Shown piece by piece: positions 1-6,581 of a DNA stretch of 64,000 nucleotides. Under the pieces are notes generated by a model that saw only the letters and a program-made list of their open reading frames with translations, made no database searches and was not told where the DNA came from. The position numbers and the translations under genes were made by a program. Numbering within the stretch: the stretch's first letter is position 1; each line of letters starts with the position of its first letter. Source of the stretch: Gammaproteobacteria bacterium (GTDB lineage Bacteria; Pseudomonadota; Gammaproteobacteria; Burkholderiales; Rhodocyclaceae). The DNA lies in contig JAHJVE010000008.1 of assembly GCA_018828385.1 (NCBI GenBank), positions 124,001-188,000 on the forward strand, given 5' to 3'.

Positions 1-1
1 A

Positions 2-142
2 CAGATTCACGCCGCACTCGTCCAGCACGGCGGTAACAAATCGAGAACGGCCAGGGCGCTGAACCTGACCTTGCGTCAGCTGAATTACCGGATCGAGATT
101 CTCCGCATCGCCGTACCGGCCAAAAAATCAGCCAATTTGTAA
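2..142 (+). CDS. C-terminal end of a sigma-54-dependent regulator (partial)
   Basis: Only the last 46 codons are in the window. They encode a Fis-type helix-turn-helix: GGNKSRTARALNLTLRQLNY is the usual recognition-helix pattern of NtrC/NifA-family activators. The gene lies just upstream of, and on the same strand as, two sigma-54 promoters and a cyanate transport/cyanase cluster. Known cyn clusters of some pseudomonads begin with a sigma-54 activator called CynF, so this is probably the local regulator. The receiver/sensor and AAA+ domains lie outside the window, so the exact family (CynF-like or NifA-like) cannot be settled. Confidence 0.75.
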   Translation, partial: QIHAALVQHGGNKSRTARALNLTLRQLNYRIEILRIAVPAKKSANL

Positions 143-144
143 AC

Positions 145-177
145 AATTTGTGTACAAATTGATTTGTGCACAAATTT
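145..177. promoter_or_regulatory. Palindromic operator array (candidate activator binding sites)
   Basis: Two adjacent inverted repeats are visible: AATTTGTGTACAAATT (145-160) and the perfect palindrome ATTTGTGCACAAAT (162-175), centred 16 bp apart. A further degenerate half-site pair (134-151) overlaps the stop codon of the upstream regulator. They sit about 50-75 bp upstream of the -24/-12 element, the usual place for enhancer sites of a sigma-54 activator. They do not fit the NifA consensus TGT-N10-ACA. Confidence 0.65.
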
Positions 178-219
178 CCAATTTCAAATAAGTTATTGAT
201 TTAATTTAAAAATATCGCC

Positions 220-235
220 TGGCATGCGGCTTGCG
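220..235 (+). promoter_or_regulatory. Sigma-54 (-24/-12) promoter
   Basis: TGGCATGCGGCTTGCG matches the RpoN consensus TGGCAC-N5-TTGCW with exact GG-N10-GC spacing. Transcription would start near 246, upstream of the ATG at 291. This also argues against the alternative TTG start at 231, which would lie inside the promoter. Confidence 0.85.
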
Positions 236-290
236 ATGGAAGAGACAAGCCAAACCCTGTGGGCTCAGCCCATCTGACCAGGAGAAATTC

Positions 291-1484
291 ATGCCCTCTT
301 CCGCACTTGCCGTTCCGGTAGCCGATCAACTGATCCGCGACTACTCCCTCTCGCTATGCGCCTCGGAAGAAAGCCTAGCCGCTGTCCGCGAGGTCATCGC
401 CGCCCAGTTGAAACCGAAGGTCCTCGACATCGATCTGAAGGCCGAATATCCGGAGGAGTTTCTCCGGGCGCTGGGCCGGGCCGGCGGTTTTCGCGGCGCC
501 GTCGACGCCGAGTTCGGCGGCAACGATCTGGGCTTGAAGCACGTCATCCAGGTCATGGAGGAAGTCTCCAAGGAATGCATGTCGAGCGGCTTCCTGGTCT
601 GGTGCCAGACTGCCTGCGCCCGCTACATCCAGCTTTCGGACAACGCCTGGGTGAAAAAGGAATTCCTGCCGCGCATTGCCGCCGGCGAGTTGCTGGTCGG
701 CACCGGTCTCTCCAACACCATCAAGTCCTGCGACAACATCGAGGAATACCGCCTTTCGGCCAAGCGCGTCGAGGGCGGATACATCGTCAACGGCGTTTTG
801 CCCTGGGTTTCCAACCTCGGCCCTGATCACTATTTCACCACTGGCTGCCCGGTGCGCAACGAGGACGGCAGCAACGACGGTCTGGTCTTCATCCTCGTCG
901 ATTGCCAGCAGGCCGGCTTCAAGCTGGTCGATTGCGCCCACTTCATCGGCCTCGACGGGACGCGCACGCTGGCCTGCCAGTTCAAGGAGGTCTTCATTCC
1001 CGACAACATGGTGCTCGCCCAGCCCGACGAGTCGGCCGCCTACGTCAAGCGCATCAAGCCGGGCATGATCCTCGCCCAGATGGGCATGGGCCTCGGCCTG
1101 ATCGATGCCTGCAGCAAATTGATGGCGCAGTCGAACCGGACGTTGGCCCACGTCAATCAATACCTCGATGACCAGTTCGAGGACATCGAATCCGCGCTGG
1201 AGGAAGGCCGCGCCGCCACCTACGCCCTGGCCGATGAAGTGCAACAGGGCCCGGTGGCCGACCGGACGCTGGACATCCTCAAGCTCCGCCTGGCCGGTGG
1301 CGAGTTGTCAGTCCGTGCTGCCCACGCCGCCATGCTGCACCAGGGAGCCAAAGGTTACCTCGTGCGCAATGCCGCCCAACGCCGCCTGCGCGAAGCCTAT
1401 TTCGTTGCCATCGTGACCCCGGCCACCAAGCACCTGCGGCGCGAGATCGCCCGTATCGAGGACGGTTTGTCCTGCACCGCCTGA
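291..1484 (+). CDS. Acyl-CoA dehydrogenase-family flavoprotein
   Basis: A 397-residue protein starting at ATG 291, with an AGGAG ribosome site at 280-284. It has the ACAD layout: N-terminal helical part, middle beta domain (TGLSNTIKS near residue 140) and C-terminal helical bundle ending in a QGAKGY...LREAYF region like the FAD/CoA-binding tail. I do not see a clear canonical catalytic glutamate motif. The gene is first in a cluster with rubredoxin, rubredoxin reductase, a cyanate-type ABC importer and cyanase, none of which belongs to beta-oxidation. Many ACAD relatives are flavin monooxygenases or oxidases acting on S/N compounds. By inference this one may oxidise a nitrogenous substrate, with rubredoxin as electron partner. 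The fold is confident, the substrate unknown. Confidence 0.85.
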   Translation: MPSSALAVPVADQLIRDYSLSLCASEESLAAVREVIAAQLKPKVLDIDLKAEYPEEFLRALGRAGGFRGAVDAEFGGNDLGLKHVIQVMEEVSKECMSSGFLVWCQTACARYIQLSDNAWVKKEFLPRIAAGELLVGTGLSNTIKSCDNIEEYRLSAKRVEGGYIVNGVLPWVSNLGPDHYFTTGCPVRNEDGSNDGLVFILVDCQQAGFKLVDCAHFIGLDGTRTLACQFKEVFIPDNMVLAQPDESAAYVKRIKPGMILAQMGMGLGLIDACSKLMAQSNRTLAHVNQYLDDQFEDIESALEEGRAATYALADEVQQGPVADRTLDILKLRLAGGELSVRAAHAAMLHQGAKGYLVRNAAQRRLREAYFVAIVTPATKHLRREIARIEDGLSCTA

Positions 1485-1516
1485 ACCCAAACGCCACCCT
1501 TCACGAAAGAAAAAAC

Positions 1517-1699
1517 ATGTCTGAAGTTGCCCAAACGACCCAGTGGATCTGCAAGGTCTGCAACTGGATTTACGACGAAGTCGCCGGCGATCCCGAGCAT
1601 GGCCTCGCCCCCGGTACTGCCTTTGCCGACATTCCCGACGACTGGTATTGCCCGGAGTGCGGCGTGACCAAGGCTGATTTCGAAGCATTGACGTTCTGA
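1517..1699 (+). CDS. Rubredoxin
   Basis: A 60-residue one-iron electron carrier. The two iron-binding pairs are plain: CKVC near residue 12 and CPEC near residue 45, with the conserved aromatic DDWYCPECG stretch. It sits 32 bp after the flavoprotein and probably shares its sigma-54 transcript. A rubredoxin reductase lies at the far end of the same cluster (6582), so a NAD(P)H to reductase to rubredoxin to flavoprotein chain is likely by context. Its length is typical. Confidence 0.95.
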   Translation: MSEVAQTTQWICKVCNWIYDEVAGDPEHGLAPGTAFADIPDDWYCPECGVTKADFEALTF

Positions 1700-1798
1700 A
1701 GCGGTGCCGATTCTGCTGTACCGCACAAAGTTGGTGCCGGAATCAGACTGCCGATGCCGAGCAAACCGCAAAAAGGGCCGATAGAGCCCGCTCCGAAG

Positions 1799-1814
1799 TG
1801 GCACGAATGATGCG
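1799..1814 (+). promoter_or_regulatory. Second sigma-54 (-24/-12) promoter
   Basis: TGGCACGAATGATGCG has the full TGGCAC -24 box and a GC at -12 with exact GG-N10-GC spacing; one mismatch (ATGC for TTGC). It lies in the 152-bp gap between rubredoxin and the transporter genes and predicts a start near 1825, 27 bp before the ATG at 1852. The importer and cyanase can therefore be made independently of the flavoprotein. Confidence 0.8.
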
Positions 1815-1851
1815 CCGCAATAAGTAAATTTCAACCTCCAAGGATAACGAC

Positions 1852-3195
1852 ATGTCACTGATTAACCCCTTCGATCCGAATGTCAAACTTCACGCTGGCT
1901 GTAGCTGCGGGCAACACGGCAGCGAAGCCGAGCACCTGGAAGCCGAAAGTGCCGCCTTGAACCGCCGGATGGTGGAAAACACCGTGATGCGCGCACTCTT
2001 TCCTCAGGACGTGGAGCGTCGCCGCTTTCTCTCGGCCGTTGGTGTCAGCACGGCCCTGGCGGCGATTTCCGAGTTCATTCCTTTTGGCGCCTTGGAGGCC
2101 TTCGCGCAAGACAAGGGGCCGCTCGAAACGAAGGACCTGAAGATAGGCTTTCTGCCGATTACCTGTGCGACGCCCATCATCTTCGCCGGCGCAGCCGATT
2201 TCTACGGCAAGGAAGGCCTTAACGTTTCGCTACAGAAAACCGCGGGCTGGGCAATCGTTCGCGACAAGGTACTGGCCAAGGAATTCGATGCGTCGCACAT
2301 GCTGTCGCCGATGCCGCTGGCAATCTCGATGGGGGCGGGTTCAACGGCGACGCCGATGGTCATGCCTTTGATGGAGAACACCAATGGCAACGCCATCACG
2401 CTGCACGTCAAGCACAAGAACAACCGCGATCCGAAGAACTGGAAGGGCATGAAGTTTGCCATTCCCTTCGACTATTCGATGCACAACTTCCTTTTGCGCT
2501 ACTACCTTGCCGCCAACGGCCTAGACCCGGACCGGGATGTCCAGCTGCGCGTCATGTCGCCGCCCGACATGGTGGCCAATCTGCGCTCCGGCAACATCGA
2601 CGGCTTCATCGTCGCCGAGCCCTTCAATCAGCGCGCGGTCTACGAAAACGTCGGCTTCATCCATGCCCTGACCAGCGAGATCTGGAACAACCACCCGTGC
2701 TGCGCCTTTGCCGCATCGGAGGATTTCGTCAAACACAACCCCAATACCTTTGCCGCACTGGTCCGCTCGATCATGCGCGCTACCGTTTTCGTGAACAAGG
2801 CAGAAAACCGCAAGGGCGTAGCGGCGATGATCGCCCCGGCCAATTACCTCAATCAGCCACCGACGGTTGTCGAGCAGGTGTTGACCGGCCGTTTCGCCGA
2901 CGGCCTCGGTCAGGTCCGCAATGAGCCTGAGCGGATCGGTTTCGATCCTTTCCCGTGGCACTCGATGGCGATCTGGATGCTGACCCAGATGAAGCGTTGG
3001 GGCTACATCAAGGGCAATGTCAATTACAAGGAGATTGCCGAAAAGGTGTTCCTCGCTACCGATGCCCGAAAGCGAATGGCGGAACTCGACATCGCAGCGC
3101 CGAAATCGACCTATAGCAAGCACCAGATACTCGGCAAGGAGTTCGATCCGAGCAAGCCGGAAGCGTATCTCAAGAGCTTCGCCATCAAGGCCTGA
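1852..3195 (+). CDS. cynA: ABC transporter substrate-binding protein, CynA/NrtA type
   Basis: A 447-residue periplasmic binding protein of the nitrate/cyanate/bicarbonate (NrtA/CynA/CmpA) family. The N-terminus has a cysteine-rich cytoplasmic stretch (AGCSCGQH, residues 15-22) followed by a twin-arginine signal, ERRRFL at residues 55-60, with a hydrophobic segment; export by Tat is likely. The mature part begins near residue 85 and has the NrtA-type CATPIIFAGAADFYGKEGL start. An AAGGA ribosome site precedes the ATG. Permease, ATPase and cyanase follow, so cyanate is the likely ligand. The symbol is from context, since nitrate or another small anion cannot be excluded from sequence alone. Confidence 0.82.
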   Translation: MSLINPFDPNVKLHAGCSCGQHGSEAEHLEAESAALNRRMVENTVMRALFPQDVERRRFLSAVGVSTALAAISEFIPFGALEAFAQDKGPLETKDLKIGFLPITCATPIIFAGAADFYGKEGLNVSLQKTAGWAIVRDKVLAKEFDASHMLSPMPLAISMGAGSTATPMVMPLMENTNGNAITLHVKHKNNRDPKNWKGMKFAIPFDYSMHNFLLRYYLAANGLDPDRDVQLRVMSPPDMVANLRSGNIDGFIVAEPFNQRAVYENVGFIHALTSEIWNNHPCCAFAASEDFVKHNPNTFAALVRSIMRATVFVNKAENRKGVAAMIAPANYLNQPPTVVEQVLTGRFADGLGQVRNEPERIGFDPFPWHSMAIWMLTQMKRWGYIKGNVNYKEIAEKVFLATDARKRMAELDIAAPKSTYSKHQILGKEFDPSKPEAYLKSFAIKA

Positions 3196-3218
3196 GCCGG
3201 CACCAACAGGAGATCGTC

Positions 3219-3275
3219 ATGTCCGCCAGTCTTTTTGATCAGCCAGCACGGCTCGGCCGCCAGGAGTCGCCATGA
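3219..3275 (+). CDS. Short ORF coupled to the permease start
   Basis: An 18-codon ORF (MSASLFDQPARLGRQESP) preceded by CAGGAG at 3207-3212. Its TGA overlaps the permease ATG (ATGA), and it carries that gene's ribosome site within it. It may be a translational coupler, or the remnant of a longer permease N-terminus lost by frameshift, as MSAS-like beginnings occur in related permeases. No homolog can be claimed at this length. Confidence 0.35.
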   Translation: MSASLFDQPARLGRQESP

Positions 3276-4117
3276 AAACTACCCTGACATTCCGGGCTGC
3301 AGTGCTTTCGCTATTTATTTTTGTGATGTTCATCGGGGTCTGGCACCTCGCCACCCTGGCCCCGAAGGAAAGCGCCGCCACCCAAGCTGCAAATGCCGAA
3401 TACGCCGAACTGATGGGGAAGGGGGCCGAGAAAGCAAGCGGCTTCCCGTCGCCGGAAAAGGTCGGTAGCGCCTTTGTCAAATACCTGTCCGATCCTTTTT
3501 ATGACAACGGTCCGAACGACAAGGGCATTGGCATCCAGGTCGGTTACTCGTTGCTGCGTGTCGGCACTGGTTTCCTGCTTGCCATGCTGTTCGCCTTGCC
3601 TCTCGGCTTCGTGATTGGCATGTCGCCGCTTATGACCAGGGCGCTCAATCCCTTTATCCAGATTCTCAAGCCGATCTCGCCATTGGCCTGGATGCCGCTC
3701 GCGCTCTATACCTTGAAGGACTCGGAAGTCTCGGGCATTTTTGTCATCTTCATCTGCTCGCTGTGGCCGATGCTGATCAACACCGCCTTCGGTGTTGCCG
3801 GCGTGCGGCGCGACTGGATCAATGTCGCCCGGACGCTTGAGGTCAATCCGTTGCGCAAGGCCTTCCTGGTCATCCTGCCGGCTGCGGCACCGACCATCCT
3901 GACCGGCATGCGCATTTCGATGGGGATCGCCTGGATCGTCATCGTCGCGGCCGAGATGCTGGTCGGCGGCACCGGAATCGGCTACTTCGTGTGGAACGAA
4001 TGGAACAACCTGGCTCTCCCTAATGTCATTTTTGCGATCACCATGATTGGTCTGGTCGGCATGGCGCTCGACCTCGGTTTCGGCACCCTGCAAAAATTCG
4101 TCACCTACCGGGAATAA
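3272..4117 (+). CDS. cynB: ABC transporter permease, CynB/NrtB/SsuC type
   Basis: A 281-residue membrane protein of the BPD-transporter family. The first hydrophobic helix is residues 10-28; an unusual charged extracytoplasmic stretch (residues 33-90) follows, then five or so further helices. The coupling-loop EAA region is recognisable around VARTLEVNPLRKAFLVILPA. It lies between the binding protein and the ATPase, 5 bp before the latter, giving a standard three-gene importer. The start has an AGGAG site at 3262-3266 and overlaps the stop of an 18-codon ORF. Confidence 0.85.
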   Translation: MKTTLTFRAAVLSLFIFVMFIGVWHLATLAPKESAATQAANAEYAELMGKGAEKASGFPSPEKVGSAFVKYLSDPFYDNGPNDKGIGIQVGYSLLRVGTGFLLAMLFALPLGFVIGMSPLMTRALNPFIQILKPISPLAWMPLALYTLKDSEVSGIFVIFICSLWPMLINTAFGVAGVRRDWINVARTLEVNPLRKAFLVILPAAAPTILTGMRISMGIAWIVIVAAEMLVGGTGIGYFVWNEWNNLALPNVIFAITMIGLVGMALDLGFGTLQKFVTYRE

Positions 4118-4122
4118 GCATC

Positions 4123-5043
4123 ATGACCTCACATTTTCTCAGCGTTGAAGGTCTCGCCAAGATCTATCCGACGACCGATGGCAAGCCCGGTACGCCGGTC
4201 TTCGAGGACATTCACTTTGCCATCGAAAGAGGCGAATTCATCTGCATCATCGGCCACTCCGGCTGCGGCAAGACGACCATCCTCAATGTCCTGGCCGGCC
4301 TTGAAGAAGCCAGCGCCGGCGGTGCGATCATGGATGACAGGGAAATCGATGGCCCCAGCCTGGATCGCGGCGTCGTTTTCCAGGGCCATGCCCTGATGCC
4401 GTGGATGACGGTGCTCGGCAACGTCGCCTTCGCCACCAAGTCGCGCTGGCCCGAGTGGTCCAAGGCCAAGATTGAGGAGCATTGCACGACCTACCTCGAG
4501 ATGGTCGGCCTTGGTCATGCCATCCACAAGAAGCCGGCCGAGTTGTCGGGCGGCATGAAACAGCGTGTCGGCATCGCCCGCGCCTTTGCCATCGAGCCCA
4601 AGATGCTGCTCCTCGACGAGCCGTTCGGGGCGCTCGATGCGCTGACCCGCGGGACGATCCAGGACGAGTTGCTGAAAATCGTCCGGGCGACGCAACAGAC
4701 CGTTTTCATGATCACCCACGATGTGGACGAGGCCATCCTGCTCGCCGACAAGGTGATCCTGATGAGCAACGGGCCGCTCGCCAAGATCGCCGAGATCGTC
4801 GAGATCACCATGCCGCGCGACCGGACCCGGGCCGAGATGCACCACGACCCGCAGTTCTACCGGATCCGCAATCACCTCGTCGATTTTCTCGTCAATCGCT
4901 CAAAGGGCTATGCCGGCAGCGACGCGGCGCAACTGCATGATGCCAAGCATCCACCGGTGGTCCGCCCCGGCCTCGTTTCCGACGGCACGCCCCCAGGCGA
5001 CAACGGCGGCCGCCCCGTTCTCAAGCAAGTCGTCAATCAGTAA
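4123..5043 (+). CDS. cynD: ABC transporter ATPase, CynD/NrtD type
   Basis: A 306-residue nucleotide-binding subunit. Walker A is GHSGCGKTT (residues 44-52), the signature LSGGMKQR near 140, Walker B MLLLDEP near 160 and the H-loop MITHDVDEA near 193. About 45 residues after the core form a proline/glycine-rich tail that may be regulatory or dispensable. The family energises nitrate, cyanate, sulfonate or bicarbonate import. Cyanase follows 23 bp downstream, which makes cyanate the best guess. Confidence 0.87.
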   Translation: MTSHFLSVEGLAKIYPTTDGKPGTPVFEDIHFAIERGEFICIIGHSGCGKTTILNVLAGLEEASAGGAIMDDREIDGPSLDRGVVFQGHALMPWMTVLGNVAFATKSRWPEWSKAKIEEHCTTYLEMVGLGHAIHKKPAELSGGMKQRVGIARAFAIEPKMLLLDEPFGALDALTRGTIQDELLKIVRATQQTVFMITHDVDEAILLADKVILMSNGPLAKIAEIVEITMPRDRTRAEMHHDPQFYRIRNHLVDFLVNRSKGYAGSDAAQLHDAKHPPVVRPGLVSDGTPPGDNGGRPVLKQVVNQ

Positions 5044-5066
5044 ATCCCCCCAACCAGGAGCTAAAA

Positions 5067-5510
5067 ATGAACCGCAACGACATTACCGAAATGATCATCG
5101 GCGCCAAGATTACCAAGGGCATCAAATGGGCTGACGTCGCCACCAAGATCGGCCTCTCCAAGGAGTGGGTGACGGCGGCCTGCCTTGGCCAGATGGCGCT
5201 CGACGCCAAGCAGGCGGCGATCATCGCCGACACCTTCGAGTTGCCGGCCGAGGCCGTCGCCATCCTCCAGGCCGTGCCCTACAAGGGCTCGCTGCCGACC
5301 GCCGTGCCGACCGATCCGCTGATCTATCGTTTCTACGAACTGATCAGCGTCTATGGCACGACCTTCAAGGAACTGATCCACGAAGAATTCGGCGACGGCA
5401 TCATGTCGGCCATCGATTTCAAGATGGATCTGGCGCGCGAAGCCAACCCGATGGGTGATCGGGTCAGCATCACCATGTCCGGCAAGTTCCTGCCCTACAA
5501 GACCTACTAA
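5067..5510 (+). CDS. cynS: Cyanase (cyanate hydratase)
   Basis: A 147-residue enzyme that converts cyanate and bicarbonate to ammonia and CO2 via carbamate. The N-terminal helical DNA-binding-like fold is followed by the catalytic C-terminal half. The three catalytic residues can be placed at Arg88, Glu91 and Ser114 within YRFYELISVYGTTFKELIHE and FGDGIMSAIDF, and the C-terminus SGKFLPYKTY is typical. An AGGAG site precedes the ATG. It is the best-identified enzyme of the cluster and fixes its role as cyanate detoxification and nitrogen acquisition. Confidence 0.97.
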   Translation: MNRNDITEMIIGAKITKGIKWADVATKIGLSKEWVTAACLGQMALDAKQAAIIADTFELPAEAVAILQAVPYKGSLPTAVPTDPLIYRFYELISVYGTTFKELIHEEFGDGIMSAIDFKMDLAREANPMGDRVSITMSGKFLPYKTY

Positions 5511-5520
5511 TCCCGTTTTG

Positions 5521-5577
5521 CCCCGCCTCGGCGGGGAGTCCCACGCAAGCCGGTGCTGAACGCCCGTTTTGACGGGC
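5521..5577. promoter_or_regulatory. Two stem-loops between cynS and the OsmC gene
   Basis: CCCCGCC-TC-GGCGGGG (5521-5536) and GCCCGT-TTTG-ACGGGC (5562-5577) are perfect hairpins. Neither has a T-run, so they look more like mRNA stabilising/processing elements or a weak attenuator than full terminators. They could set the level of the downstream genes relative to cynS. Confidence 0.5.
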
Positions 5578-5629
5578 TGGGCGGCGCTCAACCTGAAATT
5601 CGTATTTTCCCCATTACTGGAGCTTCAAA

Positions 5630-6172
5630 ATGACTGAAACCACCAAAACCTACCTCCGTCCGATCGACCGCGACGGCCTGGTGAAATTCGCCGCCGGCGG
5701 CAAGGAAAACCCCGAGCGCCGCGGCACCAACAAGGTGCACACCGTGATGCAGGGCCAGTTCCGCTCGTGGAGCTTTGTCGGCATCCATAACCCGGTCGTC
5801 GTCGATGAGCCGCTCCACCTGTTCGGCGAAAACACCGCGCCGGCCCCCGGCGAAGTCGTCCTCTCCGCCTTGGGCGGCTGCCTCGGCGTCGGCATCACGG
5901 CGATTGCCACGCATCGCCAGGTCAAGCTCTCGCGCCTGGAAATCTTCCTCGAAGGCGATATCGGCAACACCGCCGCCTGGGGGGCCGGCGGGGCCGAGCG
6001 CCTGCCGGCTGACATGGGTTTCAAGGAAATCCGCGTCAAGGTCATCGTCGAAGGCGATGCCAGCCAGGAAGAACTCGACGACATCGTACAAAAGGCCAAC
6101 TACTACTCGCCGGTCGCCAACACGATGCGCAACCCGATTCCTTTCACCATCGCCAAGGTTGACGAGGCCTGA
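5630..6172 (+). CDS. OsmC-family protein
   Basis: A 180-residue protein with the OsmC core: GEVVLSALGGCLGVGITAIA carries the conserved peroxidatic-type cysteine near residue 88, followed by KLSRLEIFLEGDI. OsmC/Ohr proteins reduce peroxides or bind electrophiles through thiols. The gene is 1 bp upstream of an AhpD-like gene and belongs to the cyanate cluster. A role in handling a reactive intermediate is an inference. The residues between the core and the C-terminus (AWGAGG insertion) suggest a subgroup other than classical OsmC. Confidence 0.8.
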   Translation: MTETTKTYLRPIDRDGLVKFAAGGKENPERRGTNKVHTVMQGQFRSWSFVGIHNPVVVDEPLHLFGENTAPAPGEVVLSALGGCLGVGITAIATHRQVKLSRLEIFLEGDIGNTAAWGAGGAERLPADMGFKEIRVKVIVEGDASQEELDDIVQKANYYSPVANTMRNPIPFTIAKVDEA

Positions 6173-6173
6173 G

Positions 6174-6518
6174 ATGAGCAAATCGTTTTCGGTCATCACC
6201 GGCGACGTCTCGAAGGCGCTGGGCAAGTTGCGCAGCGCCATTCCGGAGACGATGAAGGGTTTCAGCCAGATGTCGCAAGGCGCCCTGGCCGAAGGCACGC
6301 TGTCGGCCCTGCACAAGGAGCTGACGGCGCTCGCCATCGGCGTCGCCTCGCGCTGCGATGCCTGCATCGGCTTTCATATGAAAGCCCTGATCAAGCTCGG
6401 CGTGACCCGTGAGCAACTGATGGAAACGCTGGCCATCTGCGTTTACATGGGCGGCGGCCCGACCCTGATGTATGCCGCCGAAGCAGTCCGCGCCTACGAC
6501 GAGTTCGAAGGCGCCTGA
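6174..6518 (+). CDS. AhpD-like / carboxymuconolactone decarboxylase-family protein
   Basis: A 114-residue protein starting at ATG 6174, one base after the OsmC stop. It has the AhpD redox motif CDACIGFH (Cys61, Cys64, His68) in a compact all-helical CMD domain. AhpD-type proteins are disulfide reductases or peroxidases. Directly coupled to an OsmC protein, it probably recycles thiols or acts as its partner; that pairing is inferred. Length is normal for stand-alone CMD proteins. Confidence 0.85.
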   Translation: MSKSFSVITGDVSKALGKLRSAIPETMKGFSQMSQGALAEGTLSALHKELTALAIGVASRCDACIGFHMKALIKLGVTREQLMETLAICVYMGGGPTLMYAAEAVRAYDEFEGA

Positions 6519-6527
6519 TGCAGTCCG

Positions 6528-6559
6528 GCCCGCCCCGGTCGATGTGACCGGGGGCGGGC
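6528..6559. promoter_or_regulatory. Strong GC-rich hairpin
   Basis: GCCCGCCCCGGTC pairs with GACCGGGGGCGGGC (one bulged G) around a 5-nt loop in the gap between the AhpD-like and rubredoxin-reductase genes. There is no T-tract. It may be an mRNA stability or processing element, or a Rho/NusG-type pause. Confidence 0.5.
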
Positions 6560-6581
6560 ATCCCGTTGAAAGTCAGCAGAC

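Noticed and set aside
134-177. NifA-type upstream activating sequence (TGT-N10-ACA)
   Set aside because: No pair of TGT and ACA with 10-bp spacing fits; the palindromes are of another type.
231-290. Longer start (TTG 231) for the ACAD-family gene
   Set aside because: It overlaps the -12 box of the sigma-54 promoter and lies upstream of the predicted transcript start; ATG 291 has a good ribosome site.
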